A stretch of DNA of 64,000 bases, taken from assembly GCA_027186245.1 (NCBI GenBank), contig CP114496.1, positions 9,140,001 through 9,204,000 on the forward strand, read 5' to 3'. The stretch comes from Coriaria nepalensis. Taxonomy: Eukaryota; Streptophyta; Magnoliopsida; Cucurbitales; Coriariaceae. Positions 1-13,104 of the stretch are shown here, in pieces (within the stretch, counting starts at the first letter, position 1; each line of letters opens with the position of its first letter). The position numbers and the translations under genes are program-made. A model generated the notes under the pieces. That model made no database searches. It had not been told where the DNA came from and saw only the letters and a program-made list of their open reading frames with translations.

Positions 1-45
1 TTCAGAAGAGCACAGTTTGTGAAGAATAAGTGAGATTATGAATAC

Positions 46-1977
46 CTGATCAATGTCCTCACAGACAGCAAGTTCTTCATGACCATAGGGGTAGCTGTTT
101 GCAACATACAAAACATGTAAGATAAATGTCCAACCAGTAAATAATGTGGAAATTAATATCTCATCAGGAGTGAGAAAAATCTTACAGTAAACCGAAGTTA
201 GAATACAATTTCCTACGATCATCTCGGGTAAGTTCAGTGCCAATGCTGAAAAATAACATGAATTCATGAGCATATCCAAGATAACTAGATGAAGTATTTT
301 TTAGCAGAATTTATGAGAGACAAGAGTTAGAAACTTAAATCATGCTTACCTATTTATGGTGATATTGACAGCTCTTCGGTCAGCCTCAAAGGCAAGGAGA
401 TCAGACATGATCTCAGCTGTTGCACCGCCAAGTTTCTGTATCAAAAGTTTATTACAAATAAATAAAAAGTTATGATATGGGTGAATTGCATGTCCCAGTA
501 GGAAGGAAAAAGAAGTCACTTTTTATAGTTTCGGACCGACATGTCACCTGACAAAACTTGTAAAAGTCCTCGAGATATGCCTTGTAAAGAGTGTTTCTCA
601 TTATTTCAATGTTCATGTCATCCAAGTCCTATGCAGAAAAAAAAAGGTGGAAGCTTTAGTCCAAAACCAAGCAGAAAATAGTTATACAAGGATTTTCATT
701 CTCAATTAATATGAAGATGAACCTGTCCAAAGCAGGTTAGTAGGAACCAAGTATTAGTACCTCTGATGTAATACATTCTGAAAAGTAGGGAGCAAGTGGA
801 GTGTCAACAAGAACCAGCCTGTAAAGCTCCCGCATATTCTGTGCAACGGCAAGGGTGGCAATGCTGAAATGGAAAAAAATAGAGAAACTTTATTATAGAA
901 CTGTCAAAAGAGGTTTACAAAGAAAAAAAATCTATGGAACCTAAGTACCTGTCAAACATCCCCAAAGGGTGGCATTTCTCCAATAGTTCCTGCACATCTC
1001 TCTCATGCAAAGTTCCAGTAACAATGAGGACAACATTGTCAATCATATGACCATATCTGCATAAATCAGTTAAAACTTTAAAAGCTAGATAGATAGCATC
1101 GCTTCCAAATTGCTGAATTCGTAAAAGCATGCGGGGAGATATACGGAAAACACCACAAAAAGCTATCCCAATTTCCACTTCCTAAGTAATGTTATAATAT
1201 CTATAGTTCCATACATCTACAAATTAATCTCTTTCTTTTTTTGGCCAAATGAATAATATTTCTCAACTGAGGGAAGATAATGGCTATAAAACACGATCTA
1301 AACAGGGAAAGGAAGTAAATGAAAGACGAGGCCACATACGTGATATATTCTAAAAATGTTGACAGAGGCTCTGTAGCTTGGCATAGCATGTGCTTGTAAT
1401 CATCAACTAGTTTAAGAGTGCATTTCTCCACAATTGTGGTAGTATGCAATGGAGAAGGTTCTGCAGGAAATATCTAGAAAAAATAAGACAATACTGCACT
1501 TGTAAATCTGCTTCCTAAATCGAGCTTATAATAGAAAAACCGGCACCACATCCTTAATACAAATTGATGCTTGAAATAAATCATAGGCTTCGCAAGCAAT
1601 AAATAAGTACCAATTTCCCGCCCAAAGAAACCAGCACAAGATCCAAATTCTGATACTTAGACATAACCAAGCCTACTTAGCTCCTAAACTAATCAATTCA
1701 GGACCACATTTAACCTTTCCGCCCCACGTTTGTCGATTTTGTGCTAACCAAACAGACAGCTAAAAGATGAAACAGAAAGGGAAGATAAGAACGCACCGTT
1801 TTGGAGATAAGGACCATATTCGGTCGCAGAAAGATGCATCTTGATATCGTCTAGAGTCTCACACTGGCACAAATTGTTGTAATCAGCAGCGGTAAGCAAT
1901 CCACCTCTGTGTCCGCGCACGATCGCTTCCAGATAGCCTCCATGAACGTTGAATGTAAGCGCTTCGAATCCGTACAT
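46..1977 (-). CDS. VHA-d: V-type proton ATPase subunit d (V0 sector), 3' end outside the window
   Basis: Subunit d is the non-membrane cap of the V0 rotor. It couples the V1 central stalk to the proteolipid ring of the vacuolar and endomembrane proton pump. Eight exons on the minus strand can be placed by GT-AG sites and continuous family similarity: 1797-1977, about 1330-1460, 949-1056, 761-863, 548-628, 350-435, 186-245 and 46-94. The protein starts [20 protein letters not shown] and carries the family blocks [53 protein letters not shown] and [16 protein letters not shown]. The start is the ATG at 1977, where the family normally begins. No stop or frameshift interrupts the visible part. 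The C-terminal exons lie left of position 1, so the gene is cut by the window edge rather than broken. Confidence 0.95.
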
Positions 1978-2229
1978 CCTCCTCGAACCTGAGAAACACT
2001 GGATCTGCAATTCATAACAAATAAGAGAGAAAAAGGGGGAGCAGGTAGAGAATTGGATAAAGAAAGAGACTACCATGAAAGAGAGGAAGATGAATTACCA
2101 GATGCACCTACTTAAGAAATACCTAACGATGCAAATTTGGAGATGAATTTGCAGGGTTAGAGGAAAGCAAGAGAAAGAGAGTGATTGAAGAGGACGATGA
2201 AGATGGATAAATCGATCTGGTTCGGTTAA

Positions 2230-2850
2230 AAGATAAGTTTTGTTTCCAGAATTTCGCTTTGATATTTTTTATTAAATTGGGCTTGGACGGGCCGTGAATG
2301 GGCTCAAAAGTTCGATCCCTTTAGCCATTTTGAGCTTCAACTAGATTGACCCAATTCAAGTCCAGATCCAAAAATGATGAAAACTTGGGCCACTTAGTCA
2401 TTAATTATACTTGTATATGAAATTTTTTGGGGGACTCGTTATTAAAATCGTATTTATATGATTTATTGTTATCTATTTACTCTGATGACACTTAATTTGA
2501 CATATTAGCGATTCTTTTATTTATTTATTTAAATAATCTTATATCTTAAAATTATTAATTTTTTTTTTTAAATTTTAAAAATAATTGAAAAAATCTCTTA
2601 TTATTTTTATTATTAAATTTAATATAAATGAGAATTAAAATTTATTAAAAAATTTATTTTAAATTTATTTTTTTATTACTACACTTAATTTAAAAATATC
2701 GAGGGATTACAAAATATTTGTTAATAAATAGACTAAGTTTTCAATTTTTAGGAAACTAGTCTTATGACAAAAATACATGACTAAATTATTATTACCATTA
2801 CAATTATATTCATCTTCTTCTCTTTTTCCTTTCTAACATCCTACTAATCT
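2230..2850. other. AT-rich spacer upstream of VHA-d
   Basis: I see no gene here. The first part is the VHA-d 5' flank. The rest is strongly AT-rich with long A or T runs and no convincing open frame. Confidence 0.6.
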
Positions 2851-3655
2851 GCAGCTCTCGCTATATTGATGGAGCTCAATGACTTCATTGATGGAGATCT
2901 CAAGCTGTTTCTTTTCCCTCTCTCACCCCTCTCTATTCTCCATCATCCCTCTTCTCTCTTTTTTTGTGCTTTCGTTTTGCTCCACAACGCAAAAATGGGC
3001 AACGATCTGGATGTACGATGATTTTTAAATCTGGGTAACATTGTAATTGGTCTAAGCATTCTATTTTCGATCTAAAACAACCTATCTTCAAACTGAACAA
3101 TTTATTTTCAGTCTGAAACAATATATTTCAAATATAATATAGTATGGTTTTTAATATGAAATAGTATATTTTTAATTTAAAACAATCTATTTCTATCTAA
3201 AATGATCTATTTTCAGTTTGAACAGTCTGTTTTCAATTTGAACAATCATTTTTCAATCTGAACAATATGTTTTCCATCTGAACAGTTTGTTTTTGGTATG
3301 AATGTCTGTTTTCAATCTGAATTATCTATTTCCACTTTGAATATTTTATTTTTGGTTTGAATTGTCTATTTTTATCTGAATTATTCTTTTTTGGTATGAA
3401 CTGTATGTTTTCGGCCTAAACTACCAGACTTCTGTCTAAATTGTATGTTTTCAGTCCAAATCTGTCTAAATAATTTTAGTCTATATTTTTCAGTCTGTAA
3501 TTTTTATACCAAAAGTTGACCGTGCTTGACAAAACAACTTACTGATCAAGAGCTTCTATTCTATTCTAATATGAAGCTCTCGATCAATTTATGGAGATCT
3601 GAAGCCCGAGCTTCATTAATGGAGTTCAAGCTCCATTTTCTCTCTCTTTTCTACC
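2850..3655. repeat. Direct repeats flanking the 20-bp array
   Basis: On the left (about 2853-2930) and right (about 3570-3655) of the tandem array are related stretches: 'attgatggagatctcaagct' followed by a pyrimidine-rich tract, and 'ttaatggagttcaagctcca' followed by ctctctctttt. The array therefore sits inside a larger repeated unit, perhaps a non-autonomous element that contains a minisatellite. No clear terminal inverted repeats or target duplication were found. Confidence 0.4.
3040..3495. repeat. Degenerate 20-bp tandem array (minisatellite-like)
   Basis: About twenty imperfect units with a period of 19-21 bp follow one another. The consensus resembles tctgttttcaatctgaacaa on the plus strand, and the spacing of the 'tttt..' and 'ctgaa' motifs repeats regularly. 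The units diverge from one another, so the array is old. An open frame on the minus strand at 2933-3121 merely runs through the array and is not taken as a gene. Confidence 0.8.
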
Positions 3656-4205
3656 TAATGAAGAAAAAATTTAAAAAAAAAAAGAGATAGAGACAAAGGT
3701 GAATTAATAATTTCATATATCCAAATTTAAAAATAAGGCAATTTTACAAAAGTATTCAAGTTAGGTCTATTTTCAAACTTTTATTTTCTTAAGACCAAAA
3801 AATCAAAGATCCCTTCTTTTTTGTTGATGGTTTTTTGCTTTTTTTTTTTTCTTAATTTGTTTTCTTGCTCGGAGGTTTTTCTTATATATCCCTCTCCTAT
3901 TTATTTCCATTCTCTATTGTTAATCTAGTTTTTAACTATGCTCTTTCTGCTGATGAACAATCTAGTTTTTTTGGTCTTTTTTTTTTTCACGTTTTGGTCC
4001 TGCATCAATCCAGACCAAACCCTTTCACATGTCATGCGATGCAGATAAAGTACTGAAAATTACTAATAAAATTTCCCTCCTCAGCAAAGATCGATCGTAG
4101 ACAAAGAAACCAATTAATTAATAAATAGCCGCATTTATAATTCACACACCTATTAGATAACTTATGGTTTCAAAATTGCCTCAATGGCCCCATAACTGAA
4201 GCACA

Positions 4206-5633
4206 TTAACATGGTTTGTTAGGTACGCAGTCTAGAGCACCTGCAGAGGCTGTAATGGCAGCAATTCCTTTAGCCGGCAATGGCTTCATCATTTCTGGCC
4301 CACCATGTGATGCTGAACCTCCGGATTGAATAAATATTGCTCCGTTCTCCAGTAGATCTCCCTGTGAAGTCCATTTCCAATTCTTCCACTCTGATTTTGT
4401 ACAACCTTTGTTTTGTGATGTCACTTGCTTTGCATTAGGGTTTGATGGAGCGTAGAAGCGATTACCCTGGCTCATAATGGTAGGATTATGGGTTCCACCA
4501 ATGGCATACATTTCCCATTCAGTATAATCATTGTTAACAACATGGAAGAAACCCGATCTACATCTAGGCATCCTTTGGACCAGACCCTTATCGAAATGAT
4601 TATAAGCAACTGTTACTTGCATCTTTGTATCATCGGTGTTTGCATCACTAGCACCCAACAACATGACGTGATCGTGCTTTGTGAAATGACAATTTGAGAC
4701 AGTAATAGCAGTGGATCCGTTAATAACATCGACAAGCCCATCTTCACAGTTACTAAAGGAGACATGATCAATCCAGACATTTGATGATCCAAAGATGCCG
4801 ATAGCATCACCGTCTGCCCTACCCCTTCTTCCCTTGTGTATTGGGGAGTCTCTAATAGTACCTCCTGAAAGAGGTACGATATTGTGGATGTGCAGCCCGT
4901 GAATAATTATATTCTTTGTAAGAAATATGTTAAAAGAACCACCATTTGCAATGTGAACTTTAGCCCCACGCCCGTCAATGGTCTTGTCGGGTGTCAACAT
5001 AAGCTCCCCCTTCAATTTGATGTTCATGTTTTGCTTGAATATGATCCAAAGTGGTTTTGGTTGGAGGCAGCCATATCGGAGAGTACCGGGTTTAGGCTCC
5101 ACCAAGTCATTATCTGATGCATCAGTTACCACATAGATCTTACCAGCTGCGCCTCCTGTAGTCTTGCGTCCAAAACCCATTACGCACGACGCAAGCTTCT
5201 TCCGATTAGCCTCCCAATTCTTGTCACATCTCCAACATTTATCGATTGGATTAGATGCCCTGCAACCCTCGGTACCCCCTAGGTGCCTTGATATGCGTGT
5301 GAGATTCGTGGCCTGCATCCTCCTGCATGCATTCAATTTAAACTTCATTAAACCCAACAAAATCCATGCAACATGCTTATGTAAGCAAAAGCAGAAATGA
5401 AAGAAAACTTATGGATGAAGATTAATGCATACTATTTACCTGTGAGCATGTAAGTTAAAGTGGTGGGTTTCCTTTAAAGGGTCAGGATGGGCAGCCTTAT
5501 TGTTAGCCTCTCTGGCTTCAAGCATTCTATCATGCCAATATTTATCATCAGAAGTTGTAAGAGCGTAAAGGGTAGGTAACACTACGGCTAAGATAGCTAT
5601 TAACACAAAGCCTCTCAACATAAAAGAACTCAT
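4206..5633 (-). CDS. Pectate lyase (PL1 family), secreted, intact copy 1
   Basis: It should cleave de-esterified pectin in the cell wall by beta-elimination with calcium. There are two exons: 5440-5633 and 4206-5322, with a clean GT-AG intron joined in phase, giving 436 residues. The N-terminus (MSSFMLRGFVLIAILAVVLP) is a typical signal peptide ending near LYA. A short charged segment follows, then the plant pectate-lyase core [23 protein letters not shown]. It has the family blocks [30 protein letters not shown], the calcium-site region [17 protein letters not shown] and [18 protein letters not shown], whose arginines include the catalytic one. It ends VPNKPC. The short N-terminal part and overall form are closer to the pollen-allergen/LAT59-like type than to the long cell-wall forms. 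I chose the ATG at 5633 rather than the upstream one at 5693 because only the former gives a signal peptide. This is one of six related copies in the window. Confidence 0.93.
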
Positions 5634-5699
5634 ATCTTTTTTTTTTTTGGTTTTTTTTATATCAACCTTCCGATCAAATTCCCAGGTAGTCAAGGCCGA

Positions 5700-8060
5700 G
5701 AGGGCAAAACACAGAGACAGAATGGATTTTAATTTATTTCTGGCCTTGGCATACCAAATTATGAAGGTATTGAACGGGAGGTTGAGTTTCAGATTGGCAA
5801 AAAAATGTCTTATTTAAAGGCTTAATGAGTAGCTTAATTTAGGGTGCAATTCAAAATTGAATTGTTCAATTAAAAAGCGAAGAAAATGGAGAACCATGAG
5901 TATATAATTCTGTAGAGGATAAACCAACTTACTATTCCTTTGCTGGTAGGTAATTCATGTAGGTGCATATTGTCTTATCTTACGGAGAAGGAATGTCAAT
6001 GCCGCTATAAAATCTATGCCAAGAGGAATTTTTTTTTTTTTGACCAACCATCAGTTAATCATAAAGATAGTTTGAAAGTAGTCTGAGAGCTAGATGGAGA
6101 CTATTTGAGTATTAATGATCATGATACTTCAGACTAATCTGATTACAACATGAATAAAAAAAGCAAAAAAAAAAAAAAAAAAATCACCTATCTCATCTTA
6201 TTTAACATGCATGACTAAAAAAGTTAATTGCAAACTATGCTATAACCGATTTCTTCCAAATTCTAGTTTATTCAATTTTAAGAATTCTATTTATGGTGGA
6301 TTTTGGGGTAGTTTAAAGTCTATTCGTGCGAATTTCGAGTAAACACCTGTTCATAAGGGTTACAAACAAGATATATATATATATATATATATATGCACTT
6401 TCCATCCTGTATCATATACATGAGATATTAGAGTTTTATATGGCCGACAATTGGATTGAAATATAGTTTAACCTATGAATAGATCTGTTCTTGATAGACC
6501 AAGTTCGAAATAATGGTAAGCTTATTGGTTATCGAATTCTTAATTGTTATCAAATTCAAACTTTTGATGAATTATTATGATGTTACTTGTTGGTTCGTGG
6601 ATTTGGATAAATATATTTACCATCTTCTTATTATTAAGAAGGAGAGAATAATTCTTATGGAAGAAAAACTTGATGAATATGTAGCTTGTTGGAAGAATAA
6701 ATAACATCACCGAAGAATTAGTCAAGAAAAGTTTCGAATAATTTCATGAAAAAGAGCTATACAGTCTTAACTAGGAGATATATATATATTTTTCTAATCA
6801 ATGTGATTTTATCTTTTATAATTGAGACTTAATTATGGATTTCTTTTTTGCACATTATGATAAATATTATTTTGAAACTTAATATTCATATCTAGAAAAA
6901 TTTCAGGAGATATCTTCTAAAGAAGATTCAAAAAAAGATATGGATATTCAATATTATTAAGCTTTTATCAAAGATAAAATGGAAATTTTAGAGAAAGAGA
7001 TCCAATGAAATTTAGTTGAGGCAATTAATGAAAGTAATAAATTTGAAATCTATGATGTTGAAGAAATCCAAATTCCTAAAGTTGTTCAAATTTTTGGTTA
7101 AAGTTCATGAAGAAGATGTCAAAATCCATAAAGTTGAGATTAGTGAAGGATTAGGGAAAACTAATATAAATGAAGTAACTAAAAACCATTGAGTTTGTGC
7201 ATGTTGATTTTATTGGAGTTGATAAGTTTTTATTAAATTATAGTGTGCAACTTTTAATCGAAATAACAAATCACTTGAAGACTCAAGAAAACGTCTTCGG
7301 CATAAATTAGATAATATTAGAAATTGACTTCATGGGCAATTTGAAGATTATTACAAACTCAAAATATTTTTTTATTTATGATGAAAGATTTAAATATTCA
7401 AGCAGTAACTTGAGGACGAGTTATTTTGATGTGAAAATTTTGGCCTGAAAAAGAATGATACATGACAAGTTTTAAGGTATTTTTCTACTTTTGTTAGTTT
7501 TATGGGTATTTTTTTAATTTTATTTTAATATAATTATATTTTAGTCATGAATCATAATTTTTAAAGGTTTTTTAAAAATATTATTAGAATATTTATTATA
7601 ATTATATTTTAATCAAGACTACTAAGTTATTAGGTTTGTTATGTTTATTAGGTTTCTAAATGTTTATTTAAATATAAAGTTTGTAATTTTTAAGAGAATC
7701 TTTTTGATAAATTAAAAATCAATTTCTGAGTTTGAGTTTGCTTAATTATTTTTGGGTGGATTACAAGGTTATTTAACGAGCGATTTCAAGTAAATATATG
7801 TTTATATGTTTGTTATGAACAATATCTTGTTTTTTTTTTTTTTCATGTTTCTATCCTACATCAATCCATACCAAACCCCTTCACTGATCATGAGGATAAG
7901 AGAGTGTGTGCCTCTCCCCTCTCTTTTTCTTCCTCATTTGATCGTTGAAGTAGTCAGACCAGTTCATTTAATTAATTCAAGTAATCCAACCAAATACTTC
8001 AACAAACTCACTTCTCTTCCACAAGTCGGCTCTTGCTCTAGCTCCGCCCAATGCTCGGAA
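5700..8060. other. AT-rich spacer with possible retroelement relic
   Basis: The first 300 bases are the pectate-lyase upstream flank, shared with the other copies (5840-6030 resembles 15870-16150 and 21300-21500). An (AT)n run lies at about 6371-6395. From about 6500 to 7450 there are broken weakly coding-looking stretches full of stops. The wording near 7405-7430 ('gaggacgagttattttgatg') resembles the end of a Ty3-type polyprotein, but no domain can be named. The stretch 7800-7880 repeats sequence also found at 3960-4030, the 3' flank of the first pectate lyase. Confidence 0.35.
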
Positions 8061-8065
8061 TGGTG

Positions 8066-8902
<837 letters not shown>

Positions 8903-9059
8903 CTACTTTAGTTGTTAGGTTTAGTCATTCAAAGAGCATGGCTTAAGTACTTGTAATAATCATTTAGTTTAGTATATGTACAAGCCTCTGCTACCATAAG
9001 CAGCAAGCAAGCGAGTTTAAACAGAACTTGTCTTCCTGGTATCAAGTTTATACCAGATA

Positions 9060-9425
9060 TTCCAACATGGACAAGTCCATCTCCATTATGATGGAATCCG
9101 AACCCTGTTTAGAGATGTTAACTAGCTCCGCAAGCAATAGAGATATAGTACGTGGAATCCAACCTGTTGAGTATTGTAGATGAGTTGGAAAGTATACATA
9201 ACTTTAACCAACTAGCTGCAAATCAGGATATTTGCGAAGCTTACGGGAAACTTATACATTCTATGGATGTTATCTATATATCATCGAACACTATTTGTAT
9301 CGGCGGTACCGGCCGGGACCGCAAGATGGATGTTTTGAAGGGAAAATTGTTGCTTTGCATACTCATTGGTAAAAGTATAGCCATGAAATGTGGATCCGAT
9401 AAGTTAAATGTATAGTGCGCTTTTT
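9060..9425. repeat. Segment duplicated in inverted form at 29060-29540
   Basis: Blocks such as 'gagatatagtacgtggaatc', 'gatgttatctatatatcatc' and 'agtatagccatgaaatgtgg' recur in reverse complement in the 29 kb region. The plus-strand open frame at 9152-9415 (starting MESNLLSIVDELESIHNF) has a similar but altered counterpart on the minus strand at 29270-29467. I do not recognise the protein. The decay of the second copy argues against a conserved gene. It lies directly next to the 3' flank of pectate-lyase copy 2. Confidence 0.6.
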
Positions 9426-9429
9426 TATT

Positions 9430-9579
9430 TTTGTTTGTTGGGGAATAAAGTACTGAAAATGACTAATAAAATTTCCCTTATCAGTAAAGATCGATCATAA
9501 ACGAAGAAACCAATTATTTAATAAAATAGCCACATTTAAAATTCTCACAAAAATAAGATAATTTATGGGTTCAAATTTT
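9430..9579 (-). other. 3' flank of pectate-lyase copy 2, cut off by the Copia insertion
   Basis: The stretch reading 'aataaagtactgaaaatgac' and onward matches the sequence just downstream of the stop codons of the pectate lyases at 4206 and 19768. It ends exactly where the Copia LTR begins. The rest of that copy continues on the other side of the element from 14522. Confidence 0.8.
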
Positions 9580-10002
9580 TGTTAATAATATGATATATTT
9601 CGGTGGAGGGAAGAGATACAAATCTCAAAACTCTTTTATCATTCAAACTATTTTCTTGTATTTTTTTCTCTCTCACACATTTCTCACAATATAATACAAC
9701 TCTATTTATAGACTCTTAAGACTCTTGAAATTCGTATACAACATAAATGTAAAAACATAATTCTAAACAACAATATTTAAATATAACCATTGGTTACTAA
9801 AACTGCAATAACTTATTATAGGAAACTCCAAACGACTTGAAACTTGAACCATCAGATACTAGACTTCAAGGCACATCAAATAGACTCCTTATTTGTCCAG
9901 AATGATCTAGAATTGCCCTTTCAAATTCACTCATTAATCAGCCTAAAAAAACTGTCCACTATGGTCACGAATTTAATAGCAAATTAAGTTTATTCATCAA
10001 CA
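9580..10002 (-). repeat. Copia 3' LTR
   Basis: This is a 423-bp copy of the LTR, almost colinear with 14096-14521. In element orientation it starts TGTTGATGAATAAACTT and ends with TATTAACA. It is preceded by a polypurine tract at 10003-10011 in element orientation. Confidence 0.93.
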
Positions 10003-10772
10003 CCCCTCCTTAAACTTAATTCTCTTATGTCTTTCATGCCGAGTAGATTTTTCATTTTCTCAAATAGTCTTGTGGACAGTGGCTTTGTAAAGATGTCAGC
10101 TGCTTGGTCCTCGCTTTTCACATATACCAGTTCTATCTCTTTTTCCTTCACGTGCTCTCGGATGAAATGGAACTTTAGGTCAATATGCTTGCTTCTTTCA
10201 TGATGGACATGATTCTTTGCCAATTCGATCGCTGATCTACTGTCCAAGTAAATTTGTGTGGCCTTCTCTTGAGTAAAATTTAGCTCCTTCAGTAATCTTC
10301 TCAACTAGATCACATGACACACACAGCCTCCTGCTGCCACATACTCTGCTTCGCACGTAGAGAGTGTCATGACTGGTTGTTTCTTCGACAGCCAAGTGAA
10401 TGTCGTGTCCCCGAAAAAGAACACATATCCCGATGTACTCTTTTGATCATCCACGTCACCGTACCAATCGCTATCGGAATATCCCACTAGCATGAAATCT
10501 TCGGCTTTGGTGTAGAATAACCCAAGGGATTCGGTTCCCCGAATATACCGCAAAATTCTCTTTACCGCTTTTAAATGCGTGTAGACCAGCTCCTCCATGA
10601 ATCGACTTACAACTCCAACGCTATAAGAAATGTCCGGCCTTGTGCATATGAGATAGCGAATACTCCAAACTAAACTTCGATATTTGGTCGTATCTACTCG
10701 TTCTCCACTGTCAAACTTAGAAAGTTTCGCCCCGGGTTCCATTGGTGTCAATACCGGGTTGCAATCCGCCAT
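9990..10772 (-). pseudogene. Copia RNase H domain, broken
   Basis: The plant Copia RNase H region reads ADCNPVLTPMEPG ... GYSDSDWYGDVDDQKSTSGY ... LSTCEAEYVAAGG ... YLDSRSAIELAKNHVHHERS ... DQAADIFTKPL. A tryptophan codon has become a TAG stop at 10302-10304, between CVCHVI and LRRLLKEL. The last codons run into the LTR. Confidence 0.9.
10003..10011 (-). other. Polypurine tract of the Copia element
   Basis: AAGGAGGGG on the minus strand sits directly before the 3' LTR. It is the usual primer site for plus-strand DNA synthesis. Confidence 0.75.
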
Positions 10773-10790
10773 TTTTTTCCTTTTTAGAAC

Positions 10791-11725
10791 TTATTTTGCA
10801 TATGTTTCTTGTGACACAAAAATCCCAGTTTTTTCTTGTCTAACCTTCAGACCAAGGAAGTATTTCATCAAACCCAAGTCCGTCATCTCGAATTCCCGAG
10901 TCATCACTCTTTTAAATTCCTCTATCATTTCACTATTGTTCCCCATAAAGATGAGGTCATCAACATAAAGAGCGACAAAGAGTAAATTACCTTCATTCTT
11001 TTTCACGTATAGGCATGCTCGTATGGATATTGAATAAACCCATTCTTCTTGAAGTAAGTGTCGATGCAGGTATTCCAAGCTCGAGGTGCTTATTTCAATT
11101 CATAAAGTGCCTTATTCAATTTCAGTACCTTCTTTTATTCCCCAATTTTCATGTACCCGGGTGGTTGCTCCACGTACACCTCTTCTTCTAGCACGCCATT
11201 CAAAAATGCTGACTTGACATCCATTTGAAAGATTTTCCATTTGAATTGAGCTGCTTGAGCAATGAGAAGGCGAATCGTCTCCATTCTTGTAACTGGGGCA
11301 AAAACTTCATCATAGTCTATCCCCGCCTTTTGTCGATAGCCCTTTGCAACTAGCCTTGCCTTATACCGCTCTATCTCGCCTTGAGGGTTCATCTTCTTTT
11401 TGTATACCTATTTTACTCCTATGGGCTGACTTCCTTTTGGCAATTCAACCAGCTCCTAAGTTTGGTTTCGCTCGATTGCTTTTATTTCTTCATTCATGGC
11501 TGCTTGCCACTTCTTTTTTCGTACCGCTTCCTCGAATGTAATTGTTTCGGCATCCGCCAAAAGACAAATTAAATGTACCTCACTTGTCGAGTCGTACAAA
11601 TCTTGCATGCTTCGCATCCTTGGTTGTCTTGGCTCATCTTCATCATCGATTGTTGGTGGATTTATCGGTGTGTTTGTTAGTGTAGTGATTGTACTAGTAG
11701 ATGATTCTTCTTTCTCGAATATCAC
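10791..11725 (-). pseudogene. Copia reverse transcriptase, broken
   Basis: The linker after integrase leads into [56 protein letters not shown] and the catalytic ALYVDDLIFMGN box. Disruptions are a stop before ELPKGSQPIG, a stop in [12 protein letters not shown], a frameshift near 11030 and a stop just after SQETYAK. The domains are recognisable but cannot be translated as one protein. Confidence 0.9.
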
Positions 11726-11740
11726 CCCCGTTGAATTTTC

Positions 11741-13104
11741 TCAATCCCACAAACTTGACTCGTTTACATGCACATCTCGGCTGACCACTACTTTCTTCTC
11801 TATTGGATCAAACAACTTGAAACCTTTTATCTTTTCATCATAACCGATAAAGATGTACCTTTTGCTTTTGTCATCGAGCTTGGTCTTTCTTTGATCCGGT
11901 ACATACGCGTAGGCCACACTACCGAACACCTTTAAGTGAGACACTGTTGGTTTTTTTTCTCTCCATGCTTCTTGCGGTGTTTGATTTTCCAACTTCACAT
12001 GAGGGCATTGATTTTGCACATAGACTGCATATAGCACCGCTTCCGCCCAAAATTCCTTCGGCATTTTCTTGCTCTTCATCATCGACCGGACCATGTCGAG
12101 AATGGTCCAATTCTTTCTCTCGGCCACACCGTTTTGTTGAGGCGAATATGGTGCAGCCAAGAATCGCTTAATGCCTTGTTCCTCGCAAAAATTCGTGAAG
12201 ACAGTTGATATGTACTCCCCGCCTCTATCTGACCTGACGGCTTTGATGAACATGCCGGTGGTTTTTTCTACCAACAGTTTGAACTTCTTGAATAAATTCA
12301 GAGCTTCAAATTTTTCTTTTAGAAAGTAGACCCACGTTTTCCGAGTGTAGTTATCAATAAATGTAATAAAGTACATTTTTTCACCAAAAGATTTTAGAGT
12401 GATCAGTCCGCAAATATCGGTATGTATGAGCTCGAGTGGTTTTTCCGCACGGTATTCTGCCTTTTTCGGAAATGAGGTCCTTGCTTGCTTGCCGAGTAAG
12501 CATCCTTCGCAAAACTTGGTGGTGTAGTCCATGTCCGGTAGCCCATGGACCATGTTCTTCTTGGCCAATTCCTTTAGGCCACCATAATGAAGGTGACAGA
12601 ACCTTAGATGCCACAACTGTGATTTGTCTTCCTTGTCGACATGTAGACATTTTTCCCGCACGTTTCGCAAGTTGAGCTTGTATATGCGATTTTTGGCTAT
12701 TTCGAGTCGTGCTACCAAACGCCCTCGATTGTCCTTTAATTGTAGTACCTGATTTTTCATTAATACCGAGTATCCCTTCTCCATGAGTTGCCTCATACTC
12801 AAAATATTGCTCTTAAGATCAGGTACGTAATAAACATCCTCGATTGACCCTTCCATACCACCTTTTTGTAAATAGTGAACCGTACCTTGGCCTTTTGGAT
12901 CTTTGACGCGTCTCCGAACGACACGTGTCTATCTTCAACCTCTCGCATCTCCTTGAATAGGTGCTTGTGCCTGCACATGTGGTTGTTTGCACCGGTGTCA
13001 AGGTACCAAATTGTGTCACTATAGGTATTGATATCGTTGTATGTCATCATGAGAAACCCTTCTTTCATCTCATCCTCCGTGACAAGGTTGGTGTTCTCCT
13101 CCAC
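11741..13104 (-). pseudogene. Copia protease and integrase
   Basis: Protease: WYLDTGANNHMCRHKHLF carries the active-site DTGA (about 12960-13020). Integrase follows in another frame at 11741-12856. It has the HHCC zinc region (WHLRFCHLHYGG...CEGCLLGK) and the DDE residues in HTDICG, VRSDRGGEY and QQNGVAERKN. It ends with the C-terminal block KLDDKSKRYIFIGYDEK. A frameshift near 12850 separates protease from integrase. Confidence 0.92.

Noticed and set aside
2933..3121. Minus-strand open frame with MFQTENKLFSLK-like repeats
   Set aside because: It is only a reading of the 20-bp tandem array and has no homologue I know.
6513..6725. Overlapping frames on both strands
   Set aside because: They are AT-rich, short and without similarity, as expected by chance.
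11496..11843. Plus-strand frame over the Copia element
   Set aside because: It is the antisense shadow of the integrase-RT linker.
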